From positions 655,784 to 719,783 of the forward strand of contig CH002866.1 in assembly GCA_000149265.1 (NCBI GenBank): a stretch of DNA of 64,000 bases, given 5' to 3'. Position 1 is the stretch's first letter. The number at the start of each line of letters is the position of its first letter. The notes under the pieces were generated by a model. The model worked only from the letters and a program-made list of their open reading frames with translations, was not told the DNA's origin and searched no databases. Positions 1 to 11,051 of the stretch are shown piece after piece. Made by a program: the position numbers and the translations under genes. Origin of the DNA: Ciona savignyi (taxonomy: Eukaryota; Chordata; Ascidiacea; Phlebobranchia; Cionidae).

Positions 1-129
1 TATCTAAGGCTTAGATTCCAGTCTGATTAAGTCATTCAGGATTGTACCCATCAATAAATCACCGGTTAAAACAATGACCAGAGTGCACTCGTAAAAAATC
101 ACCAAACGTGAGATGGCGTCACGTTACGT

Positions 130-232
130 GGTGCAATGTCCTGATGGTTAACGTGACCGATACATATACCGACTGCTATGCAAAAATAGTCCAAGTGACG
201 AGCCCAACATGAGTTCGAAACTTGGCTCGGTT
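130..232 (+). repeat. tRNA-like repeat, family 2
   Basis: A head resembling a pol III A box (TGATGGTTAACGTGACCG) is followed about 60 bp later by a B-box-like GAGTTCGAAACTTGGCTCGG. The same two blocks with the same spacer recur near 12050-12120, 21545-21655 and 23955-24065 on the minus strand. It lies in the intron before the first visible multicopper oxidase exon. The rest of 1-433 shows no exon. Confidence 0.55.
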
Positions 233-433
233 TAAAAAAAGGTTTATAAAAGCAAAGTTCTTCCTATTTTTACTATCCGACTGCTATAAACAACATCAAC
301 CCTTAAGCGGAAATTCCATGGGTTTAATCACTTGTGCTAAATTTCATATGCACTTTAAACAAAATCCACTCATTAACAATATAATAAAATACAAGCAGTC
401 AAATACTTACCAACAAATTTGTTATTTTCAAAG

Positions 434-3101
434 GTCCATGGTGGTATGGCCGGTATGATCATAGTGGAGGATCCGACCACTGGTTCGGCAGCAATGCCTG
501 CTCACCTTGCAGCAGTCTCTTGTCCGGGCAATTGTCAGCACGAAGTCCAGCTCGTCTTCCAACCTACGATGCAGTACATAAATAATGCTGGACGGGGGTA
601 CGCGAACCTGCAACGGGAAATTCAAGATAGTGACAACTTTAGACACACGCAGTATAACATATCAAGTACAGGACAAAACTTGGAAACTTACCTTGTCAAC
701 CCCGCTAACGGAGTGGACTATTTTACCACCAATGGACAACTTTGGCCAACACTTACACTACCTACCGGGCAGATAAAGCGATTTCGGTGAGTGAACTTAA
801 ACTTTAAATGTTGTGCATTACCTTAGGCAATACAATACAATACATTAGGCGATTGTTCTATGGCATTAGACGCTGCCTTCTGTTCCTCAAAACTTCGCTT
901 CTGTGAAGTATTTCATTTATATGCAACACCAACAGATTATGACATAATATTTACTTTCATAGAATGGTAAATGCTGGAGGAAGCGCAACCCTAGAGCTCA
1001 TGATTACTAACAATGGAACAGAAACCGCAGCTTCTGGTTGTTCTTTCATGGAAATAGCAATAGACGGGGTGTACTTATCTCAAGCTAGAGTTCCTAGATT
1101 GGGAAAGACAATGATAATACCGTCCGGAAGAGTCGACTGGCTCGTGGTGTGCAACCAAGCTGGAAACTACGAGGTGAAACGTTTGAAATGTTTCATTTGA
1201 AATACTGGTTGCATTTGCATTTCAAATAAATTTAATATGATTTGGTTCTGGTTAATAAGTTATATTATTTCCAGGTTCGCTCAGTTGTAGATCGCCAGGA
1301 TGATAACTCTCTGGGAGGGTTCCAGAGATACAGCAACAAGGTTCTCATGATCACAGTAACCACAGCGACCACAACCATGGGGACAGCTTTACCGGCAAAA
1401 GAAAGTTTCGTTCAAGATTTCCGAAGTCTTACGGAAGATCAGGTGCAAGGCAATTTTGTGATAGAGGCGAGCGCAGGTACCAATCTCAACCGAGAGAAAT
1501 TCAGTGGCCCGACAAATTACAGGTGGGATTCTTGTTAGATTTTTTTTAATAAAGTCATATAATTAATGCTTATCAGTTGTTAATTTTCGGTTTACCCCGT
1601 GTGGCTATAAAACCATACCTAAAAATTTAGGTATAAAATGGAACTTGGGACGAACCAACAGTGGTTCATTGTGAACACGGATACAGCCCTGGGTCACCCG
1701 ATTCACATCCACATCAACCATTTTCAGGTTTGACATATTACTGCGACCACCATGCATAACGTCTATATTAACCCAATGGGCGTTGTTTTTAAGGTGATAA
1801 GTTACAACGCATACACTGGTCCGGTGTCCACGGGCGGTGAAAACGACCTTGTTTTCTACTCACAGACGGGCGAAGTATGTACGCATCAGCATGCCGGATT
1901 CACCTCAGGTACACTGCATAGAATATAGTCTACTGATAAGATTAATGGAGACATAGTTTTTCGAATATGGTCCAAGTATGTTTTATCAATCCTGCATGTG
2001 GTGCTTAATCTCATCCTCACAGAGCTTTAAAAGCCTCATGAATTAATTGAATGGACTACTGTATTCCCGGAGACATTGCTTTGTAATATTCATACCTCGT
2101 AAATTAATGCTTTTTATGTATAAAAAGCCAACGGAAGTTTTCCGAACAACGCACTGCGATATCTCGGTCACGAAATTCGAGCAGCAGCTGGTGGTGCTGG
2201 TACACTCGGGTATGCCGAGATCGGAGATTTTCGTGATGCCATCATTATTCCGCCTCTTGGGAATATTACGGTGGGTTTCCTTCGCCTTTGCAATTGATTC
2301 AGTTAATTTTCTTCGCTATATTACAAAGGGATGTTCGTTTTTCAGATTCGATTTCAGGCTCACAAATTCACGGGCGAGGTAGTTATACATTGCCATATTC
2401 TCAATCATGAAGATGCTGGAATGATGATAACTGTGGATATTGTTAACCCAGGTGATTTAAAAAGATGATTGTTTGCTATATTATGATGTATGTTTTACTC
2501 ATCAAAGTTACCAGCATGTACCAGAATATAACGGTAAAATCCTTATGTTATTTAATTTATCCGTGTGTTGTACATATAACGGTTACTAAATCAACACTGG
2601 AACACGACAGAATACTAGTTAAAATATATTTCAGGTGCTAACCTCACTTCTAACGTTGCGTCGGGTACAGCTTTTCCTGGAACCTGTGAGACATGTGACC
2701 CCTACCCTTTTAACGCTGTGCCGACCGGGGTATGCAGTCCTTCTACGACAGTTGCACCCACAACTGCTACAAGCAGGTAAGATAAATCATGTACCAGTAA
2801 TATTCAAATTTAAAAATTATTTGTGTGTCTCAATTTACAGCGTTAGTGTCATCACCAAATTTCCGCCAGCATTTCCCAACGTTGCCACTGTAGCTAAACT
2901 TGAAGTGATAACAGGTAAGCGTATTTTGCTTTAACATGCGTTAGCAAAAATGGGGCGCTTAAAATTAAAATGCCTTAAATGATTTGCTTTTTAACGTCCT
3001 AAAAATAACGCAATTCTGTTAAGAGTAACATTACAATATACATTCTTATAGTGATCTGGTGTACCTTGCTTTCCTTGCGATCATACCAGCTGTCATTATA
3101 A
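434..3101 (+). CDS. Multicopper oxidase (laccase/ferroxidase-like), 5' end outside window
   Basis: Copper enzyme that oxidises a substrate at a type 1 copper and reduces O2 to water at a trinuclear centre. Exons read: 434-786, 963-1173, 1275-1522, 1631-1727, 1794-1908, 2128-2270, 2346-2451, 2635-2776, 2841-2914, 3052-3101. Phases agree at every junction and the splice sites are GT-AG. The first visible exon encodes HGGMAGMIIVED, the end of cupredoxin domain 1. HPIHIHINHFQ (exon from 1631) and HCHILNHEDAGMM (exon from 2346) are the C-terminal copper motifs, with Cys, His and axial Met ligands in place. The N-terminal HxH motifs must lie upstream of the window. After the last cupredoxin domain comes a short Cys- and Thr-rich tail. 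The final exon is uncertain: the phase-consistent frame stops at 3099-3101, while the next frame encodes a strongly hydrophobic membrane-like segment. Family certain; substrate unknown. Confidence 0.88.
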
Positions 3102-3644
3102 TCGTCGTCCTCGTCAAGCCACTGCAATCAGTACTTATTTCATCGTTTTTTTTTTATTTGAAAATTAATTTTGTTGTACAAACTCGTTTATACAGCCTTG
3201 TCAATTGTAAATTTTTTAAGTTAAATATTTTTTTAAAATGTTGAAAAACTTTTTAAGAAAAATACAATATGTTTATAGAATCATCTATTAAGTATGTGAT
3301 TTTATAAACGTAACAAAATAACATGTTAAGTATAAGATCACATAGCTAATAGATTCGATAAATTATAAATAACCTAGACAATAAGAAAAGTGTTGTGGCT
3401 TTTTTCAGATAAAATATGCTTTAATTTGCCACTCAAAATTGTTTTCAATAAAATTTTGTATTTTCATTATTTGTGTACATAAAATAAAACTAAAAATGAT
3501 TTTTGTTGTTTTTACTGTTTTACGTGTGTGTGTTGTATGATATTATATAAAATTTGATAATCACGCCACGTAGAAGGTTGGGTTTCATTTTGTTTGCATC
3601 CTGTCTATATAGCATACGGTCCTCTCTCTCACCTATACTTCCGG

Positions 3645-3800
3645 CTAGACAAGGAACGTATCTATCAAACACACTGCAATAGCTCGGGTAACCCGACGGT
3701 GGGAGCGAGGTGATCTGACGATTGTCTGTCTGTTAACCCCTTGGTTTTCCCATTCACGGGGATAAACATAAGTATTCTATCATATCTTATCCTATCTTAT
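3645..3800 (+). mobile_element. tRNA-derived SINE, 3' part
   Basis: Matches the 3' half of the window-wide SINE, including GCGAGGTGATCTGACGATTG and the TTGGTTTTCCCATTCACGGG tail. The tRNA-like head is missing. Confidence 0.75.
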
Positions 3801-4660
3801 TTGCAAAAATGGACTAAAATCGAAAAAAGGACAGAAACCATTAAAAGTCATCAATTGAAAAAATGTAGTATATGAAAATTTTAAACGTGGCAAAATGTAA
3901 AGCGAAATAAAGGTTTTAAGCTTTACCCTTGTGACGCACAAAGCATTGTTGATGTTTGGGTTAACTTATTTAAACCAATGCTCGTTATGTAAATAAACAC
4001 ACGAAACAACAATGCACGTGTATAGTACTGTTGTTAGCTTTTGCTGATTTGAAATTTACTTCTGCTGATTTGAAAACTTAGATATGTGCCATGTTTCAAG
4101 CACGATTGGTATTGACTATTAAACTTATTTGTGTTTATCGTATTCGTGGTTTATTCTGCTATACTATCGTATAAGGTAGTTAAAATGCAATAACCAAGGG
4201 TAACATATTTAAAATATAATTTCCATTTTAAAGTCAAGCTTTTATAATTAAAATGCTATTTTTATATTGCTATAGAAGTTTTCATACATTTTACATTGTG
4301 TTTTAAATCTGCCTTAAAATGTTGTAGCTTGTAATGTGTTCTGACAACATTGTAAACTTTACGTGTTACTTAAAGCTGTGATATTTTTTTGCTTTCGTAA
4401 GCAAATTTAAATTTTTGGATGTCGGAATTTTATTTAAGTTGTTACAGTGTGGTAAAATTTTGTATATTTTTACCCTCGACATGTTTTTATGTTGATCTAA
4501 AAAAAATTCTTGTTTATAACGACAAATAAAATTTTAAAATATATTCTGTATTCCATTATACTCATGTTTATTTTGTTTTCTACATCAACGCCCAGCCTAA
4601 ATATGCACATCAGAATAATTAATGATAAATAACCGCATTCTGCTCGACTGCAGTATAGGA

Positions 4661-4760
4661 NNNNNNNNNNNNNNNNNNNNNNNNNNNNNNNNNNNNNNNN
4701 NNNNNNNNNNNNNNNNNNNNNNNNNNNNNNNNNNNNNNNNNNNNNNNNNNNNNNNNNNNN
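4661..4760. other. Assembly gap (100 N)
   Basis: Exactly 100 N, probably a fixed-length placeholder rather than a measured size. Confidence 0.98.
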
Positions 4761-5027
4761 GCAGTTAACGAGTTGTTATTATTGTTATCGCAAAATACAG
4801 TTTTTTAGTTCTATGTTAATTACATCGATTTTGCTATAATTTTAGGCAGACTAGTTTATAGCTTATAATGTTCTTTATTAATTATATACAGTTTAAAATG
4901 AATTGTGTTTAAGTTTGGTAAACGTGAACTAAAATCAGCTTTATTTGATAGCTTACAGTTTTCTGCATACAAATAAAACAAGGTAGTACTTTAAGTTCAC
5001 GTGAAAATACCAAATAATAATATTATA

Positions 5028-6333
5028 ATGTTACTGAAACTTGCTGTGGTTTTCTTGACCGTCACTTATGCAACAGGGAGCGGATCTACTACGGGTAATT
5101 GATTGCTTCTTAAAATAGTTTGAGGTTTTAGAACGTTTCATTTGCTGACTCTTTTGTAATTTATTAATGGAAAACAAATAACAAATTTGATTTTATTGTT
5201 GATGGTATCAAGTTTAATATACGACATTAATTGATGGTAAACATTTTTCTAATATTAAAAACTTACTTAACATAATAAATTACCAACTCTTATACGATGT
5301 TAAGCCGTTACTGCTAAGAACTTTTAAATTTAAAGCTCGTGACCGACTTATCTGAAAATAGAACTTAAAAAAGTACGCGTGAACTGACTGCCTCGGCAGG
5401 CATTAACATTTAGCGTAGTAAAAAATGCAACCAGTGCTAAATATAATAAATAAAAATCCGGTTGGCTCGAATTTAAAATCCAATAACTTTTTAATATTGG
5501 AGAAATTTCCTGTAACTTTCAAATATCGGACATAATCATTTACAGTAAATTATATTTCAATTAAGATGCCGATATCCAGATCTTGACTACTAATTCACCA
5601 GCTTCATCGCACGAACAAAGACATGGACAACCAAGCACGGTCGCAGAAAACACAACCGCCCTCCCTCACATTTCTCTGGATACAAACACAACCCCTCAAC
5701 TCGTTAATTCTACAGTCACAAACTCAACCGAGTCACTGACTGGAACAGAATCTGCACCCCAAAACTCGTCAACTACGTTAACTGTGGTCACTACGACTGA
5801 AGACTATTGTACAAGATGCGTTAAAGCAGGAAGGACATGTTGTCCTTGGGGTTCTATTCATTTATGTCAGCACCAGTGCGATTATGTTGACTGTGGTGGG
5901 ATTGCTTGTGACAAAAATTCAACTTGCAAAAAACAAAACGGCCGTTATATGTGCGTCTTCAGTTTCAATCATCAAACATCACACCACAGTAGCAAGTAGG
6001 TGCTTTCATCTAAGTCTTTTTTTGATGCCAGTTGAGTTTAACAAAATTCGCTCGGGCAATCTAGTAGAGCACCTTTTCGAATTACAGTGATATCCCCTAA
6101 ACCTGTTGAAAATGTAACACATCTTCTAGACTTAATGAATGCTATATGTAGGCCAGTAAGAACGGATATTCCTTCGATTTTGACATGTTATAATCAGCCT
6201 TTTTTAATATAGCGTTGGAGTAGTGCTGGCCGTTGTTGTCGTGGTAGTGGTGGTTGTTGGTGTGCTTTCTGCAGGATTCTTTGTTTACGTAAGAAGAAGA
6301 AATCGGTATCATACACTGAGAAACTACATGTAA
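5028..6333 (+). CDS. Small mucin-like, cysteine-rich single-pass membrane protein
   Basis: Three exons (5028-5094, 5566-5995, 6213-6333) give about 205 residues; phases match at both junctions. Residues 1-20 form a signal peptide (MLLKLAVVFLTVTYATGSGS). Residues 25-100 are rich in Ser and Thr with several N-glycosylation sequons (NTT, NST, NSS), so a glycosylated stalk is likely. A module of ten cysteines follows; its last part (DCGGIACDKNSTC...YMC) looks like half of an EGF domain. The last exon encodes a valine-only transmembrane core (GVVLAVVVVVVVVVGVL) and a short basic tail with VRRRNR. The acceptor at 5566 is chosen over the AG at 5579 because only the former keeps the frame. Family not recognised; role as a small surface receptor or adhesion protein is inference. 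Confidence 0.75.
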
Positions 6334-7637
6334 AGGGGAAATCCTTTTGGTAAAATTATTTAATTTAGGTATATACATAAGAATATTTACATATTCGTAT
6401 AATGTTATAGGCTTATACATATGCCAAAATATATTTAAATTTAATAGAAAAAATAAAAGTTTTACCTCCCGCCAATAATAATAGATTGTTTTGCATTTCA
6501 GATTGCATTTCAGTGTTTTGAAAAAAATTGCCATTCGAAATTTCTTTACGAATTTTCGCATCTTCTACTTCAGCCATTGTGTATATTTCAACATGCTGCA
6601 TTATATTCAGTATACATCGCTATGTTGACACAACACCCTTCAATAAAACGAACCTAAAATTAAAGATGGATACGTTGGTAATAAATTTATTTAGAGCGTG
6701 CATTTTATTGGATATTATAGAATAAAAATGGCTAAGGTGTTATAATAGAGCTCGATTCAAAAAACTTTCGTTATATTGCGTTACATCAAAGTAATTTTCG
6801 GAAACCATTTTAAAGTTTTTTATGCGGAAACTTGTACAGACTTTTACTGCTTAAACTGTGAATCAATAATAGGCAATAAAAAAATTACACACATGAGATG
6901 ATAACTATGTTTTCAACATACGCCTTCTCTATCCGAAGGGTTAAAACCAGTTACTGCTTTGGCCTGTGTTTTCTGGGGCACGGTGTTTTGAAGGCTACAA
7001 TACTTTAGTTTGGATGCACATATGACCCTTATGTGCACAGGAGTTACCTGATGATAACATTATTCAATCATTAAACTCTAGAATTACAAAGATAGACAAT
7101 TATATTTTTCCTAATATAAATTTTCAGCACAGTCAGCCGAGAAATCCCATTGTTCCAATAATAAAATTTCTGAAACAGTTTCCGAACACTACATTTTAAT
7201 ACAAACTTTAGTATACGCAATAATGATTAAAAAATATAAGTATAAGCCTATCGCAACATTGCATCAGCCAGCTATGTTACATTTTCATTAAAAGTTTCAA
7301 GGAATAAATGTACTTCGGACTTTGGCCTAAATTAACCGCCGGCACGTTTTAAGCCACTGACAGTTGTGTTTATGTTTTGATGACTCACAAGTTGGCTCGG
7401 TTAAACGCGTTGGAACTTATGACGTATATGCCTACGTCAAATAAATAAAAAGAAAGCATTTTGTAATGTACATCGGCCACGTGGAGCATCTCAAAGATTA
7501 AATTTAGCTCTGAAATCTATATAAACCTTGACAACACAACATTTATTCAGTTATCATTACACCGAATTAAAAGAATCAAGAAATTATAATTAATAAAGTA
7601 TTAGGAAATTGTAATAAAAAATATCATAGAGAAGACG
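6334..7637. other. Intergenic region with putative CYP A promoter
   Basis: No coding exon seen. AATAAA signals for the membrane-protein gene lie near 6641 and 6721. The distal end is the upstream region of CYP A. Confidence 0.5.
7519..7526 (+). promoter_or_regulatory. TATA box of CYP A
   Basis: TATATAAA lies about 112 bp upstream of the CYP A ATG, with no ATG between them that starts a long frame. Confidence 0.5.
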
Positions 7638-10397
7638 ATGATGCCTGATTTTCTTATGTATTTCGAGTTACCAATTTTGACCTTAATATTGGTTCTCGTT
7701 TGTATTTACTACTGGTACAGAAGACCAAAGAATTCACCACCGGGTCCCCGTGGTATACCTGTCTTAGGGGTTCTACCTTTTATGGGGCTTTATCCGGAGC
7801 GAACATTGAATAAATGGAGCAAGAAATATGGACCTGTGATGTCTGTGAGAATGGGACGGCATGACTGGGTTATTTTAGGAGATCATGCAACTATTCAGCA
7901 GGTATTCTTTTTTTTGTTTAAAATGTACCGTTAATCTAAGATGACAACTGTACGTTTCCTGTATACCTATATAATTATCAGTATTTTGTGAATATAATCA
8001 TAACCACTATTTGTGTTCTAGGCTCTTGTAAAGCAAAGCAATGTATTTTCTGGTCGACCGCACGTCCCCACACTACATCACATAACCCAGGGACGCGGCT
8101 TGGCATTCGTCGACTATGGACCTGTTTGGAAGTCTCAAAGGAAGTTTGGAGCAGTAACGCTAAGAGGGTAAGTTTTAGTAAAAGCATTCAGTACTTCCCG
8201 AGCTAAAACTTGTTTTACTCAGAAGGATAGGATATTCATGTTTACGGGGATAAATATGAATATCATATCCCTATTCTTATCCCGTGAATGGGGAAACCAA
8301 GGGTTGGCAATTATCACACGGGTTGTGTATGATTAAATTTGGAAGAACCCATTAATCCGCTGGGATCAGAAACCTTAAACTGCCATGCTCAAGGCCACAA
8401 CCGACTAGCTTACCACCCGTATCGAATATGCAACTCTTCGGCTGAAAATCGACGGACTAGCCCACTTAGTTAATTAGTCGGACTTGAACGTAATGTACGG
8501 TCGTTATAAGCTAACTGGTTTAACGTATTAAAAACGCACGGTCGACTATATGCTTTATCACACGAAAATTTTGGTTTGCTATGGGCCGATACTATGTTTT
8601 ATATTGACAGGTTTGGAGTTGGTAAAAAGACAATGGAAGATAAAATAACTGAAGAGGTACATTACCTTAACGACGCAATTCGCTCAAGAGGTGGACAACC
8701 GTTTGAAATATTGGTATGTTGTAATATATGCTGATCACTATATATTCTGTTATATGTAATACCACTTCCTATTTGTTACTAATAAGTGATTTTAACTTAC
8801 AACATTCAGGATGTATTATCGAATGCTGTGTCAAACAACATTTGCAACATAATTTTGGGCAGAAGATTTGACTACAATGATGAAAGTTTCCGTGAAATTA
8901 TGCACAGGTTATCGAGAGGGTAAGCGTGACATATCCTTTTACCTAAAACTTATCGATGTGGAGGTTGGTTTTATTACACGCAATATTGATTGGTTTTATT
9001 ACACGCAATATAGGTTCCACGATCCAAAGAAGAATGCGCTAACCAACGCATCAGTGTTTGCCCCCGTCTTGGACAACATACCACCGTTTGCGGAAAACAC
9101 AAAGGAAAGGGTAAATGATGCAAGAATTATCAAAGGTAATAAATATATCTACTTGGTAAATGCTGGCGATTATTTGTATCCCCATTAAATTCTACGTATA
9201 TTTTATCAATAAAATAATCAAGTGATCAATAAGCTATTTCCTTAAAAACATATACACAGTATTATATATAATGCACGGAATTTTGTTGAATACTTACTTT
9301 AATGTAAAAGTTCAAACCAAAAAATTACTAAACACAATTTTGTAAATTTATTCACCACTAAATTATATATTAACGGTCAAAACACCTGAAGTATTTTGAA
9401 CTGCCTATTAAATGGTGTTTTTAACAGAGATGCTTTTGAAATACGTTGAGGAACATCAGGCAACTTTCACAAGGGACGACGTCCGAGATTTTATCGATGC
9501 GTTTATTAAGGAATCAAAAGAAGGCACAGACTGTTCCTTTAATGTGAGATATTACCAGAAATGCACCATAAAACACTATAGTCATCCATATATTTATGCA
9601 GGACACGCAATTAATTCACTACGTACATGATCTGTTTGTGGGAGGTACTGAAACTACAACAAGTACGTTAAGATGGGCTTTACTTTGCCTTCTACACTAC
9701 CCTTTAACTCAAGATAAACTTAGGAAAGAAATAAAGGAAGTCATAGGTAAGATTCATCAAGCGTATTTCTTTATTGTATGGCCTAAAAATTAATATCGCA
9801 TGATAAATTATCTACTGGGCTACAATGTTGAGCAATTCAAACCAAGTTGTTTTAGGGGACGGGAAGGTATGTTTTAGTGGAAAGTCAAATATGCCATACA
9901 CCTGCGCGTTCATCCAAGAGCTTTATCGATTCCGAACGTTGCTGCCTCTGAGTCTCACGCATAAAACTTCAGAAGATGCATTCTTAGGAAAATACAGAAT
10001 ACCAAAATCTACAACGGTAAGTGTTGGTATACGCTAGGTATCTTTACAGACATGGAAAAATTAAAATTCAAATGTCCAGGTATCTGTAAACCTTTGGGCT
10101 GTACACAACGATCCAAATTTGTGGGACGAACCAAGCAAGTTTAAACCTGAACGTCATCTCGATGATAAAGGAAACTTTGTTCAGTCAAAGCACATTATTC
10201 CATTTTCGGTCGGTCCGCGACACTGCGTCGGAGAACAACTAGCTCGAATGGAAGTTTTTATTTACCTGGTTTCCATGGTTCAGAAGTTTGAGTTTAGTCC
10301 GGATCCGAATGCAGCTGATCTTCCAGATATAAACGAAGGTTCAAATGGACCGGCGTTCGTTCCCAAGAAGTTTGATATCGTTGCGAATGTGATTTGA
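7638..10397 (+). CDS. Cytochrome P450, CYP2 clan (CYP A)
   Basis: Microsomal haem-thiolate monooxygenase, about 494 residues, complete. Exons: 7638-7901, 8022-8167, 8611-8713, 8810-8919, 9014-9135, 9428-9543, 9602-9746, 9856-10016, 10080-10397. Residues 1-30 are an N-terminal membrane anchor, followed by the hinge [17 protein letters not shown]. Other landmarks: C-helix WKSQRKF, I-helix VGGTETTTS (oxygen activation), K-helix ExxR in QELYRFR, FKPERH, and the haem signature [12 protein letters not shown] with the Cys ligand. Exons 6 and 8 are one codon shorter than in the sister genes. A SINE sits in intron 2. It is tail to tail with CYP B. CYP2-clan membership is firm; subfamily and substrate cannot be told. 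Confidence 0.93.
8222..8492 (-). mobile_element. tRNA-derived SINE in intron 2 of CYP A
   Basis: Reverse-complement copy running from AGGATAGGATATTCATG to the head near TTAATTAGTCGGAC. The central block with GCGCCCACCGTCGG is deleted, so ACACGGG joins directly to TTGTGTATGATT. Confidence 0.8.
8964..9013 (+). repeat. Tandem 26-bp duplication at a splice acceptor
   Basis: TTGGTTTTATTACACGCAAT occurs twice head to tail, and the second copy ends in the AG used by CYP A exon 5. Confidence 0.75.
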
Positions 10398-11051
10398 CAT
10401 TTTCGACGTTTACTATTTGAATTAAACGCAACTTTCCTTTCTCACCAAAATTTCAACTCATGTATACTCACTGAAAGTGCACCATATAGTTATTTTAATA
10501 TTCACATAGTTTTAAAAAAAAGTAACATTTTGATTCATAAACATTACTAGTTGCCTAACTTGCAAAATTGTTTAATTTCTTATATATTTAAAACGTTTAT
10601 TTCATTCCAATTGACTACGTTTTTGTGTATAATAAAATAAATGTTGACTACAGACGATTATATTGTTGTTGGTACTGAGATTCGGTTTAGGTTAATTGTT
10701 CTTGAGTCCTGTTGAGTAAGAAATACCTTCAACATAAAACAAATGGCTTATTTATTTATACAAAAAAATGCATTCACAGTAAAACCGCATAAAAGATATA
10801 ACTTTTTAATGGGCACATCATGGATAATTAATAGTCATTTTTATGCATAGTTTAAACTAGCAATAGGGAATCTGTACTTGTGCTATTAGGAATTTACTGT
10901 TGTTTTAATACAGAAAATCTCTAAGGGTGCAAGTTTTAACAAACAAAACAAAGTGTTGGGTTTTTATTCAAATATCAATGAAAATATAGGAAAATAGACA
11001 AGAAACGATTAATCTCACAAATCACTTACTTAATATCTCTTGTTTAAAACT
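10398..11051. other. Convergent 3' region between CYP A and CYP B
   Basis: Tail-to-tail spacer of 654 bp. AATAAAATAAA near 10629 can serve CYP A; TTTATT near 10965 (AATAAA on the minus strand) can serve CYP B. No exon seen. Confidence 0.55.

Larger units (their letters stand above)
3102..5027. other. Intergenic region after the multicopper oxidase
   Basis: AT-rich with no convincing exon. A polyadenylation-type AATAAA lies near 3449. A 5'-truncated plus-strand copy of the SINE occupies about 3645-3800 (ACACTGCAATAGCTCGGGTA through CACGGGGATAAACATAAGTA). An assembly gap of 100 N spans 4661-4760. Confidence 0.6.

Noticed and set aside
5580..5583. Acceptor at 5579/5580 for the membrane-protein exon 2
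   Set aside because: It puts a stop codon four codons later given the phase of exon 1; the AG at 5564-5565 keeps the frame.
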